Made by a program: the position numbers and the translations under genes
Assembly: GCA_012799545.1 (NCBI GenBank)
Contig: JAAZLA010000018.1
Span: forward strand, 1-8,506
Source: Treponema sp.
GTDB lineage: Bacteria > Spirochaetota > Spirochaetia > Treponematales > Treponemataceae
DNA: 8,506 bases
Direction of reading: 5' to 3'
Part shown: positions 1 through 7,127 of the stretch, piece after piece
How positions within the stretch are numbered: the first letter of the stretch is position 1
How the letters are laid out: each line of letters opens with the position of its first letter
Notes under the pieces: generated by a model
Databases searched by the model: none
What the model was told of the DNA's origin: nothing
What the model saw: the letters and a program-made list of their open reading frames with translations, nothing else

Positions 1-2075
1 GATATCTCGCGTGCTCCTGCATTACTTGTCATAATAATAATAGTGTTTCTAAAGTTTACGACATGCCCCAGGCTATCACGAATTTCTCCTTCTTCCAGAA
101 TCTGTAAAAGAAGATTAAATACATCTTTGTGTGCTTTTTCAATTTCATCAAGTAAAACAATAGAATACGGATTTCGTCGCACTTTTTCAGTAAGAAGACC
201 ACCTTCTTCAAAACCAACATAGCCAGGAGGCGCACCAACGAGACGGCTTGAATTATGCTTTTCCATATAGTCGCTCATGTCAATGCGAATAAGGGAATCT
301 TCATTGCCAAATAAAAATTTTGCAAGTGTTTTTGCCAAGAGTGTTTTCCCAACACCTGTCGGTCCCAAAAAGATAAATGAACCTAAGGGACGTTTACCAG
401 AAGAGACACCTGCCCTGCTCCGTCGAACCGCAGATGAAATAAGCTTTATCGCATGTTCTTGCCCTACAACAGATTTGTGAATTTCCTCTTCCATTTGCAA
501 TAAGCGTTCTGCATCGCTACTCGACAATTGTTCTTTCGGTAATCCTGTCATAACAGCAAGTGTTTTACAAACATCTTGCATATCGACCCGTTTCCGCTCG
601 ATAAGGTCAGGACTTTGCCAGGCAGAACTAATCATTTCAAACTTTTGTTTTAAAACTCTTACCTCATCTCGAATGCGAGCTGCCTCTTCATAATCTTGCT
701 TCGCTACAAATTCTTTTTTCTCTTCATTGAGCAATGCTATTTTATCTTCCAACTCTTCCAATTCGATGGGTCTATTTTCCTCACTAAGCTTTTTCATCGC
801 ACCAGCTTCGTCTAAAATATCGATAGCCTTGTCAGGTAAAAAGCGTTCTGTTAGATAACGTTTTGCCATACGCGTAATTGCAGGGATAACATCGTCGTCG
901 TAGCGCACTTGATGATAGTCCTCATACTGTTTTTTGAGACCTTCAAGGATTTCTATTGTCTCCTCTTCGCTCGGCTCATCAACGATTACTTGTTGAAAAC
1001 GTCGCACAAGTGCAGCATCTTTTTCAAAATATTTTCTATATTCTTTTAAGGTTGTTGCCCCAACACATTGCAGCTCCCCTCGAGAAAGCGCTGGCTTGAG
1101 CATGTTTGAAGCGTCCATCGTACCTTCTGCGCCACCTGCGCCGATGATAGTATGCAACTCATCGATAAAAAGAATAATATTTTTCCTTTCTTTGATTTCC
1201 TTCATAATGCGTTTCAAACGCTCTTCAAATTCACCCCGGTATTTTGTCCCAGCTATAACCGATGCAAGATCGAGGGTGTATATTTTTTTATTAAGTAAGT
1301 GCTGGGGAACTGTTTTTGCAACAATCCTTTGTGCTAAACCTTCAACAATCGCTGTTTTCCCTACCCCCGGCTCCCCAACCAATATGGGATTATTTTTTGT
1401 CCGCCGCGAAAGAATTTGCACTACCCTTTGTATCTCTTTTTCCCGACCGACCACAGGATCTATCTCACCATCTAAAGCCTTTTGCGTAATATCGCGGCTA
1501 AACTCATTTAGAAACGATGCTTGCTGATTTTGGTTTTGCTTTTGATTTTGCTGATATCTGCCCTGATTAAATGAAGGACCTGTAAAGAGTATGTTGTTTT
1601 GATCCAACTGATATGTATAGTTTTTTGAATTTTCTTTTTCAACTCTTTGCAATTCTACCGCAAGTTTACGAATTTCATCAAAGGGAATGAGATTTTCTTT
1701 AAAAAAGAGTCGAATAGCTGCTTTTTCTTCTCGAAGAGAAGCAAGTAAAATATGTTCTGTGCCAATATAAGCAGATTGTAAAGAACGAGCTTCCAAGGCT
1801 GCAACGTTAAATAAGGTTGAAGACCTCCGCGAAAGCGGTATTTTTCCTACCGAGGGGGTCTCAGCACTCAAGAAAAAACTTTTAATGAGATTGCTTTTTA
1901 AGGATTCTATATCAATGTGAATTTTTTTTAATATTTCAAAACCCAGGCCTTCTTTACTGTTTATCAAAGCCAAAAGAACATGCTCAGGAAGGACGGAGCC
2001 TGTCCAATGCTCGCTTGCTTCCTTTTGGGCTAAAGAATCGATTAAACGAATCGCGCGTTGTGAAAGTTCATTCAT
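1..2075 (-). CDS. clpC: ClpC-type AAA+ protein unfoldase (C-terminus cut off by window edge)
   Basis: This is an HSP100 unfoldase that, in its family, threads substrates into the ClpP peptidase in the cytoplasm. The first 691 residues are present. A double Clp_N domain (about 1-145) carries EH-LL motifs at Glu31 and Glu107. A Gln/Asn-rich linker (about 159-190) follows. The first AAA+ module has Walker A GEPGVGKT at 234-241, Walker B FIDE at 303-306 and an arginine pair at 358-359. A short middle domain contains a UVR motif, DYEEAARIRDEV, at 461-472. The second AAA+ module has Walker A GPTGVGKT at 571-578 and Walker B LLDE at 641-644. The short UVR-bearing middle domain, plus mcsA/mcsB next door, favours ClpC over ClpB or ClpA. 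The reading frame is unbroken. The ClpP-docking loop and the D2 small domain would lie beyond the left edge, so ClpP partnership cannot be judged. The start ATG follows a GGAGG at a 6-base gap, 15 bases after the mcsB-like stop. Confidence 0.97.
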   Translation of the reverse strand, partial: MNELSQRAIRLIDSLAQKEASEHWTGSVLPEHVLLALINSKEGLGFEILKKIHIDIESLKSNLIKSFFLSAETPSVGKIPLSRRSSTLFNVAALEARSLQSAYIGTEHILLASLREEKAAIRLFFKENLIPFDEIRKLAVELQRVEKENSKNYTYQLDQNNILFTGPSFNQGRYQQNQKQNQNQQASFLNEFSRDITQKALDGEIDPVVGREKEIQRVVQILSRRTKNNPILVGEPGVGKTAIVEGLAQRIVAKTVPQHLLNKKIYTLDLASVIAGTKYRGEFEERLKRIMKEIKERKNIILFIDELHTIIGAGGAEGTMDASNMLKPALSRGELQCVGATTLKEYRKYFEKDAALVRRFQQVIVDEPSEEETIEILEGLKKQYEDYHQVRYDDDVIPAITRMAKRYLTERFLPDKAIDILDEAGAMKKLSEENRPIELEELEDKIALLNEEKKEFVAKQDYEEAARIRDEVRVLKQKFEMISSAWQSPDLIERKRVDMQDVCKTLAVMTGLPKEQLSSSDAERLLQMEEEIHKSVVGQEHAIKLISSAVRRSRAGVSSGKRPLGSFIFLGPTGVGKTLLAKTLAKFLFGNEDSLIRIDMSDYMEKHNSSRLVGAPPGYVGFEEGGLLTEKVRRNPYSIVLLDEIEKAHKDVFNLLLQILEEGEIRDSLGHVVNFRNTIIIMTSNAGAREI

Positions 2076-2081
2076 CAATAA

Positions 2082-2086
2082 CCTCC
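2082..2086 (-). promoter_or_regulatory. Ribosome binding site of clpC
   Basis: A perfect GGAGG (minus strand) sits 6 bases before the clpC ATG, in the 15-base gap after the mcsB-like stop codon. It is one of the two perfect GGAGG sites in the window and fixes the clpC start at 2075. It suggests that clpC can be translated efficiently without relying only on coupling to the gene before it. Confidence 0.8.
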
Positions 2087-2090
2087 AAAC

Positions 2091-3200
2091 TTAGGTGATT
2101 AATTGTATTTTTGAAGCTGCTTCTTGTATAAGCAAGGAACGCAGCCTTTCAATTTTTTGCTCATCAGTCCTTACATCTTTTTCGTATTTTATACTACTTG
2201 TTTGTAAGATATATTGCAAATGAGCAGTCTGTGTTCGAAATAATAGCGCTAACAAATCGGCGTCATTTATTCCAGATAAAATGCCAAGGTTTGCTCCCCA
2301 TTTTATACGCGATATTAAATCTATCGCTTCATTGGCTGAAATATAGCGGGCAAATTTAACCGTTGCAAGTGCCCGATAAATAGAATCCCGAAGCCTTGTT
2401 GGTTCATTTTCGGTTAATTTTTTTCGTAATTTACGTTCCAAATCTATGAGCTGATTCACATACAGGGAAAACTCTTCGATTTGCGTTTGCTCACTTCCTT
2501 GCAAAGAATTATTTGAGCTCAGCACATAGTAAGAGCCGAGAGAAGAGCCATCTTCTCTCCCTCCCCCATAAAAGCCCGATATAGCAAGATTGTTCGCAAG
2601 TATTTCTTTAAAAACCTTATCTAAAAGTCCCGCAGCATATACTGAGGGAAGATGTAAAAGCACAGACATTTTCATACCGCTACCACTCTCAAAAATATTT
2701 GCGGTAAGATAGCCAAAGTCTAAATCGCAGGAAAATTGTAAATGCTCTTGCAAGGCATCGTCTAAGTCTTTTGCAAGTGAAAATGACTCCTGTAAATTAA
2801 AACCACTGACAAAAGAAACAAGTCGCACATGGTCGCCAACATTTACCGTGCCAGAAAGTTTGCCATCAGAACGGATAAACAAAGAAGCCATGGGTTCTGA
2901 CATAATAGAACCGTGGATAATACCACGCTCCATAAGAATTCTTTGTCCGAGACCTTCTAGGTTTTTAACGGCCATAGTAGAATATTGTTCTGCCTGAGGA
3001 ATTTTAGAAAAACTATCGAGAACAAGGGCCTGAATGCGCTCTGCATCATCGAACTTAAAAGCATTTGGAAAGGCGTAGTTTTCTAAGTTCCGCCGTAAAC
3101 TAATACGTGTCGACAAAACAACATCATTTTCAGGACCAGCATAGGCATACCATGCTTCTCCCATATTTTTATCAGAGTCAAAAGAGGAAAGCTTAGTCAT
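2091..3200 (-). CDS. McsB-like phosphagen-kinase family protein, probably catalytically inactive
   Basis: This 369-residue protein matches the protein-arginine kinase McsB in length (about 360) and in landmarks: GPENDVVLSTRISLRRN at 22-38, a DHVR remnant at 123-126, GYLT at 163-166, LLHLP at 181-185, and a C-terminal helical part. Active McsB phosphorylates arginines to mark proteins for ClpC-ClpP. Compared from memory with Bacillus McsB, the key motifs have changed. The NEED-H motif reads NVGDH (120-124), removing both catalytic-loop glutamates. The CPTNVGTG loop reads NIFESGSG (168-175), so the active-site Cys is Asn. RGIYGEG reads SGFYGGG (208-214), losing the Arg and the Glu. The second Arg of SSRIR is Ser34. 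The RDxxRA phosphoarginine pocket reads KDVRTD (341-346). The frame is intact, so this looks like a maintained pseudokinase rather than a decaying gene. Its start overlaps the mcsA end by 8 bases, with an AGAAAGG ribosome site 8 bases before the ATG. Family membership is firm; loss of activity is inferred. Confidence 0.88.
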   Translation of the reverse strand: MTKLSSFDSDKNMGEAWYAYAGPENDVVLSTRISLRRNLENYAFPNAFKFDDAERIQALVLDSFSKIPQAEQYSTMAVKNLEGLGQRILMERGIIHGSIMSEPMASLFIRSDGKLSGTVNVGDHVRLVSFVSGFNLQESFSLAKDLDDALQEHLQFSCDLDFGYLTANIFESGSGMKMSVLLHLPSVYAAGLLDKVFKEILANNLAISGFYGGGREDGSSLGSYYVLSSNNSLQGSEQTQIEEFSLYVNQLIDLERKLRKKLTENEPTRLRDSIYRALATVKFARYISANEAIDLISRIKWGANLGILSGINDADLLALLFRTQTAHLQYILQTSSIKYEKDVRTDEQKIERLRSLLIQEAASKIQLIT

Positions 3201-3726
3201 GGGAAAAACCTTTCTCTGCCCCAGATGATTTTGAAAAAGCCTCTTCCTCTAAGATTTTCAATTTATCGCGAATATAGGCCGCTTGCTCATAATCTTCGCT
3301 TTCCACAGCTCGCTCTAAACTTGACTGAAGTCGAAGCCTTTCATGTAAGTTTGAAGGAAAGTCCTCATGTTGCTTAGAAATACTTCCTATATATGATGGG
3401 TGAATATTTTCATTTTTTAAGAGAGAGAGGATTTCTTTTTTAAGAGAAGTATAACAATGCGCGCAGCCAGCACGTTTTGTTTGGCTCAAACTGAGGGCAG
3501 ATTGCCCACAACTTGAGCAAAGCTTTGTACTCGGAGAATAATTCAATGCGTTTTGTATCTCCGCGCTCAATAAGGAGCTGAGAGAAACAGCCTTGTTTTT
3601 ACCTGGTATAGCAACATTTCGCGTTTTTGCACATTCATGGCATAAATGCAATTCGACATCCAACTGCCCCGATATATTTCTTACAAAGATTATTGCTTCG
3701 TTTTTTTTGCAGACATCACATTTCAT
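3193..3726 (-). CDS. mcsA: McsA-type zinc-finger/UVR adaptor protein
   Basis: This 177-residue cytoplasmic protein has the architecture of McsA, the activator and partner of McsB in Firmicutes. There are two zinc-binding units of paired CxxC motifs: Cys3/Cys6 with Cys29/Cys32, and Cys70/Cys73 with Cys88/Cys91. All eight cysteines are present. A C-terminal UVR motif follows at about 134-163, with core DYEQAAYIRDKL at 145-156. It closely resembles the UVR motif in the middle domain of the neighbouring ClpC. The length agrees with Bacillus McsA (185). The frame is open further upstream, to 3855, but those extra residues would overlap the preceding permease gene and have no McsA character. MKCDVC is the usual family beginning and follows a good ribosome site, so I start at 3726. 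The gene begins 15 bases after the permease stop and its stop overlaps the mcsB-like start, so it is part of the operon. The binding units look functional although the kinase partner looks inactive. Confidence 0.93.
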   Translation of the reverse strand: MKCDVCKKNEAIIFVRNISGQLDVELHLCHECAKTRNVAIPGKNKAVSLSSLLSAEIQNALNYSPSTKLCSSCGQSALSLSQTKRAGCAHCYTSLKKEILSLLKNENIHPSYIGSISKQHEDFPSNLHERLRLQSSLERAVESEDYEQAAYIRDKLKILEEEAFSKSSGAEKGFSHD

Positions 3727-3729
3727 AGC

Positions 3730-3735
3730 CCACCT
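3730..3735 (-). promoter_or_regulatory. Ribosome binding site that decides the mcsA start
   Basis: AGGTGG on the minus strand lies 3 bases before the ATG at 3726, within the 14-base gap after the upstream permease stop. A further GG lies next to the stop. The spacing is short, but no comparable site supports the longer in-frame start at 3855, which is buried in the permease gene. Confidence 0.6.
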
Positions 3736-3740
3736 AAACC

Positions 3741-5069
3741 TTATAGCTTTCGTAATACTGACAAAGGTTTTTCTTTGGCAGATCGAAGGGAAGGTAAAAT
3801 AGAAACTATTACAGATAAAGCTAGACAAAGCACTGCTATTAAAAATAAATCCCAATAGGGTATTACAATTGGAATAGTTTCCAAATAAAACTCTGGATCC
3901 AAAAGATGCTTTTGAACCACAGGGGCACCTTCAACTATAGTATACCAAAATCCAGAGAAAAAGTTAAGCAGTTTTTCCAAAAAGACTATAATTTCATTTA
4001 TATGCAAGGCTAAAAGAAGTCCGATGGGAATGCCAACAATGAGCCCCATGAGCCCTACACCAGCACCCAGACATAAAAAAGAAAAAGCAATCGTCCGCTG
4101 CGAAACTCCCGTTGCAAGCAATAAAGCTATTTCACGACGACGTTCCAAAACTAAACTTGTTAGAGCCGAGGCAATATTGACCGAGGCAACAAGCACAATA
4201 ATGCACATAACAAAGAGCAATAATTGCTTAGTTGACGAAAAATTTTCAAATTGCTCGCGGTTTAAATCGCTCCACAAAAAACTAAATTCAAGAGGCGTCA
4301 AAAAAGATTCTATTTCATTGGATATTCTATATATATCATGGGAAAAGGGGTCTTCAAGCTCTATACCCAAAATAGCTTGGCTCGTTTGACTGGTGAAAAT
4401 ACGGTAGGCATTCGAAAGAGGTACATAAACCCAGAGCGCATCAAGTTCCTGATAACCACTTGAAACAATTGCAGCAACCTTAAAAACACTGAGATTTGGT
4501 TGCACCGTGCCAGATGTCATGTTTTTAGCTGAGATAATATAAAAAGAATCCCCAACAGCTAAATCAAGTTCCTTTGCAAGCTTTGTTCCAATAAAAACCG
4601 AACGATCTGAGCTAAATTCTAAAAGCCCTTCTTCAAGCTTTAGATATGAGGCAAAGGATGGATTTTCCGAAAAAAGTGTATCCTTGACACAACGAACCGT
4701 AATGCCCGTTCGCTTTTTTTTCCCTGTCCCAAGAGCAATCCCTTGCACCTCCACATGGGCTGAACGCACTCCATCGACAGACAAAATATCTTTTTGTAAA
4801 GCAAAAAGGTCTTGTAAGTGTGCATTTGGATTTGCTTCATAACTCGGTATGCGATGCTGCACTTGTATATGATAACTTGAAAGCCCAATAATACGATTTG
4901 TAATTCCCTCGATCATACCATTTGAAATAACTAAAACAAGGATGAGAGGAACAAGACTGAGCGCTAAACCTAAAAAAGCAGCAAAAAGATTTTTTTGCGC
5001 CTGCGATACCTGGGTTTTATTTGAAAAGAGAATCTTTCTTGCAAATAAAAATGAAGAAGCAAAACTCAT
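3741..5069 (-). CDS. lolE: LolC/LolE-family permease of the lipoprotein-releasing ABC transporter (second permease)
   Basis: This 442-residue inner-membrane protein has the four-helix FtsX/LolC-E layout. Hydrophobic segments lie at about 28-50, 284-306, 329-357 and 404-426. A large periplasmic domain (MacB_PCD type, about 51-283) separates the first two. Past helix 2, ERRREIALLLATGVSQ (309-324) is the typical cytoplasmic coupling helix that contacts the ATPase. NGMIEGITNRIIG after helix 1 corresponds to the family's MNGF segment in diverged form. In LolCDE the two permeases and LolD extract mature lipoproteins from the inner membrane and pass them to LolA. The gene starts inside the last codons of lolD (ATGA overlap) with only a weak ribosome site, suggesting translational coupling. 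The order permease-ATPase-permease is that of E. coli lolCDE; calling this one lolE rests on position alone. A macrolide-exporter-like role is less likely because the ATPase is a separate protein. Confidence 0.85.
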   Translation of the reverse strand: MSFASSFLFARKILFSNKTQVSQAQKNLFAAFLGLALSLVPLILVLVISNGMIEGITNRIIGLSSYHIQVQHRIPSYEANPNAHLQDLFALQKDILSVDGVRSAHVEVQGIALGTGKKKRTGITVRCVKDTLFSENPSFASYLKLEEGLLEFSSDRSVFIGTKLAKELDLAVGDSFYIISAKNMTSGTVQPNLSVFKVAAIVSSGYQELDALWVYVPLSNAYRIFTSQTSQAILGIELEDPFSHDIYRISNEIESFLTPLEFSFLWSDLNREQFENFSSTKQLLLFVMCIIVLVASVNIASALTSLVLERRREIALLLATGVSQRTIAFSFLCLGAGVGLMGLIVGIPIGLLLALHINEIIVFLEKLLNFFSGFWYTIVEGAPVVQKHLLDPEFYLETIPIVIPYWDLFLIAVLCLALSVIVSILPSLRSAKEKPLSVLRKL

Positions 5070-5797
5070 AGTGTTTCCAACCGAGCATTTTTTATTGTGT
5101 AAACTCTATCGCAATACTCGCTCATACCCATATCGTGCGTTACCAGTACAAGCGATTTTTTGTATTGGTCAACCATATCGAATAAAAGCTGGCTAATAAG
5201 CTCTGCATTCTCTGGGTCAAGATTCCCTGTTGGTTCATCCGCTAAAATAAGCTTAGGATTATTTATGAGGGAGCGAGCTACAGCAACCCGTTGTCTCTCC
5301 CCTCCAGAAAGCTGAGAAGGCAAATGTGATGCGCGCTTTTCTAAGCCGACATCGACGAGCAAGCTTTGTGCTTTTTCCATGGCATCTTTCTTTTTTTCTC
5401 CAGCCATGTAAGCAGGTAAAAAAATATTTTCCAAGGCGGTAAAATCTTTTAGCAAATAGTGGAACTGAAAAATCATCCCGATATTCTCCCGCCGAAACTG
5501 GCTCAAGGCATCTTCATCCTTGAGATGCAAAGGAGTTTCTTCAAAAAAAATAGTTCCAGAAGTGGGATGATCCAAACTCGCTATTATATGTAAGAGAGTA
5601 CTTTTTCCACAACCACTATGACCGAGGATAGCAATTTTTGTTTGTTCAGGAACATCAAAGTCTAAGTGCTTTAAAATCGTCAAGGATTCTCCTGAAGCAG
5701 GATTTTGAAATGTTTTTTCAAGGTCGCGGATTTTCAAAAGCACCCGGTCACCTGAGTTAAAGCTAGAAAAAGATGTATCACATTTTTTATTATTCAT
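5066..5797 (-). CDS. lolD: LolD-type ABC transporter ATPase
   Basis: This 243-residue cytoplasmic ATPase should power the two flanking permeases. All ABC motifs are present and canonical: Walker A GHSGCGKST at 59-67, Q-loop Gln111, signature LSGGERQRVAVARSL at 163-177, Walker B LILADEPTGNLD at 183-194, and H-loop His221 in LVTHD. GERQRVAVARSL and DEPTGNLD are typical of the LolD/MacB/FtsE group of ATPases that work with FtsX-type permeases. The length is close to the roughly 230 usual for LolD, with a slightly long N-terminus (about the first 20 residues). ATG at 5797 overlaps the end of the upstream permease by 8 bases and follows a GGAGG at a 9-base gap. The flanking LolC/E-type genes make LolD far more likely than FtsE or a MacB-like exporter ATPase. 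Confidence 0.95.
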   Translation of the reverse strand: MNNKKCDTSFSSFNSGDRVLLKIRDLEKTFQNPASGESLTILKHLDFDVPEQTKIAILGHSGCGKSTLLHIIASLDHPTSGTIFFEETPLHLKDEDALSQFRRENIGMIFQFHYLLKDFTALENIFLPAYMAGEKKKDAMEKAQSLLVDVGLEKRASHLPSQLSGGERQRVAVARSLINNPKLILADEPTGNLDPENAELISQLLFDMVDQYKKSLVLVTHDMGMSEYCDRVYTIKNARLETL

Positions 5798-7127
5798 CGC
5801 GCAAAACCTCCGCTATAGAAAATCGTAAAATCGCCCGACTCGCTGCCCAAGCTGCAAGAACAGCAGAAAGTAAACCAAATAAAGAAATAAAAATAAGTTC
5901 AGACAAATAAGCCTGTGCTGGTATAGATGCATAAAAAGTATAGAGCGAGTTATCCTTTAAAAGTGCAAGCGATGTAGGCGAGGAAAAAAACAAAAAGATA
6001 TATTGAACAGCATACTGTATTTTTCCAATTAAGATAAATATAAAATCGATATTGTTTGTCATGAACAAGCCGATTAAAAGCCCCAGACTGCTTCCGACAA
6101 AGCCTGTTTCCAGGCCATTTAAAATAAATATAGCTTGTATTGAAAAAGGGGAAGAGCCGAGGGCGTGAAACACCGCAATTTCTTCCTTGCGCTCAAAAAC
6201 CATTTTTTTCATACCATTATAAATATTTATAGCAACGACAAAGAAAATCAATAAAACCAAAACGAGCAAAACATTTTTTTCTAAACGAAGGGCTTGAAAA
6301 AAAGAAGTGTGAAAGGATTCCCAGGAAAGAAAATGAAAAGATGGTAGAGTTTTTTCATACTGCGCGATGAGCTTTGCGGCATGATTTGAGTCTTTTAGCT
6401 TTATACCATAGCGCAATTCTGCAGAAGGTCCAAAAAGCGCCCTTCCCTCATCAAAGGAAAGAAATGCGTTGTAGGTATTTATTTCTCCGTAGCCAGTATA
6501 AAACAAACCGCGCACCACATAGAGCCTCTCGTTAGAAAATAAATCCACATCGGCAGAACCTGCCAAGGCTAAGATATTTATTGTATCACCAACGCGAACA
6601 TTCAAAGCCTGTGCCAAACCTGAACCAAGCACTATAGAAGAAGGACTTTCTAAGTCAAACTTCCCAGAATAAATTTTTAGCGTGTTTTGAAAGCCCTTAT
6701 CTCCATGGTACGCATCTTGTGAAAGCGCTCGTATACGGGCAGGACTTTGTCTGCCTGCCTTCCCAACCAATAAGGCTTGGCTTTCTAAAAAAGGCTGAAT
6801 CAATTGCACTTGCGGCAGTGCAGCTAAAGCAACTTTCGTTCGTTCAATTGTCTCGTAGGATAAATTCGACTCACTATCTGCTGATTCAAAATGCTCTGAT
6901 ACAGAAGCTTGCACATGATAGGAGCTCACTTCTAAAATACTATTTATAGATTCAAGCTGAAAACCGTTCATCACCGATAAAATAACGATTAAGGATAATA
7001 CTCCAACGGCAATACCTATTTTAGGCAAAATAGAAAGAGCGGCAAAACGGGATTCTTTTTCTAGCTTTGAAAAACGCCTTGAAACAAAAAAAATCCATTC
7101 CAAGTGTCGTTTACTGCGCTTAATCAT
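5790..7127 (-). CDS. lolC: LolC/LolE-family permease of the lipoprotein-releasing ABC transporter (first permease)
   Basis: This 445-residue inner-membrane protein is a clear LolC/E homologue. Predicted helices lie at about 33-53, 284-304, 331-358 and 408-428. Helix 1 is followed by SVMNGFQLES (51-60), a hallmark of the family, and a periplasmic domain of about 225 residues. The coupling-helix region ERKEEIAVFHALGSS is at 312-326, and the C-terminus ends in the usual IAEVLRDE. The basic N-terminus (MIKRSKRH) places it inside the cytoplasm. It pairs with LolD and the second permease to release lipoproteins from the inner membrane; the two permeases are clearly different in sequence, as expected for a LolC/LolE heterodimer. 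The start overlaps the stop of the unknown gene upstream by 8 bases (ATGATTAA) and has GGAGAG 6 bases before it. The lolC symbol is by gene order; it could equally correspond to LolE. Confidence 0.87.
   Translation of the reverse strand: MIKRSKRHLEWIFFVSRRFSKLEKESRFAALSILPKIGIAVGVLSLIVILSVMNGFQLESINSILEVSSYHVQASVSEHFESADSESNLSYETIERTKVALAALPQVQLIQPFLESQALLVGKAGRQSPARIRALSQDAYHGDKGFQNTLKIYSGKFDLESPSSIVLGSGLAQALNVRVGDTINILALAGSADVDLFSNERLYVVRGLFYTGYGEINTYNAFLSFDEGRALFGPSAELRYGIKLKDSNHAAKLIAQYEKTLPSFHFLSWESFHTSFFQALRLEKNVLLVLVLLIFFVVAINIYNGMKKMVFERKEEIAVFHALGSSPFSIQAIFILNGLETGFVGSSLGLLIGLFMTNNIDFIFILIGKIQYAVQYIFLFFSSPTSLALLKDNSLYTFYASIPAQAYLSELIFISLFGLLSAVLAAWAASRAILRFSIAEVLRDE
5807..5811 (-). 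promoter_or_regulatory. Ribosome binding site of lolD
   Basis: GGAGG on the minus strand, 9 bases before the lolD ATG and embedded in the last codons of the upstream permease. It fixes the start that overlaps the permease stop by 8 bases. Confidence 0.7.

Noticed and set aside
1096..1527. Plus-strand open frame of 143 codons
   Set aside because: It lies antisense inside the strongly conserved first AAA+ module of clpC; its sequence is only the complement of conserved ATPase coding and resembles no protein I know.
1..2075. ClpB or ClpA instead of ClpC
   Set aside because: The middle domain is short and carries a UVR motif, unlike the long coiled coil of ClpB and unlike ClpA; mcsA and a mcsB homologue are adjacent.
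3727..3855. In-frame N-terminal extension of mcsA by 43 residues
   Set aside because: It overlaps the C-terminal coding part of the permease gene, has no resemblance to McsA, and lacks a ribosome site; MKCDVC at 3726 is the normal family start.
4024..4389. Plus-strand open frame of 121 codons
   Set aside because: It lies antisense to the second Lol permease, with no family resemblance and no ribosome site; it is a shadow of the real gene.
4640..4888. Minus-strand open frame of 82 codons in another frame inside the second permease gene
   Set aside because: It lies entirely within the intact periplasmic-domain coding region of the permease and has no independent features.
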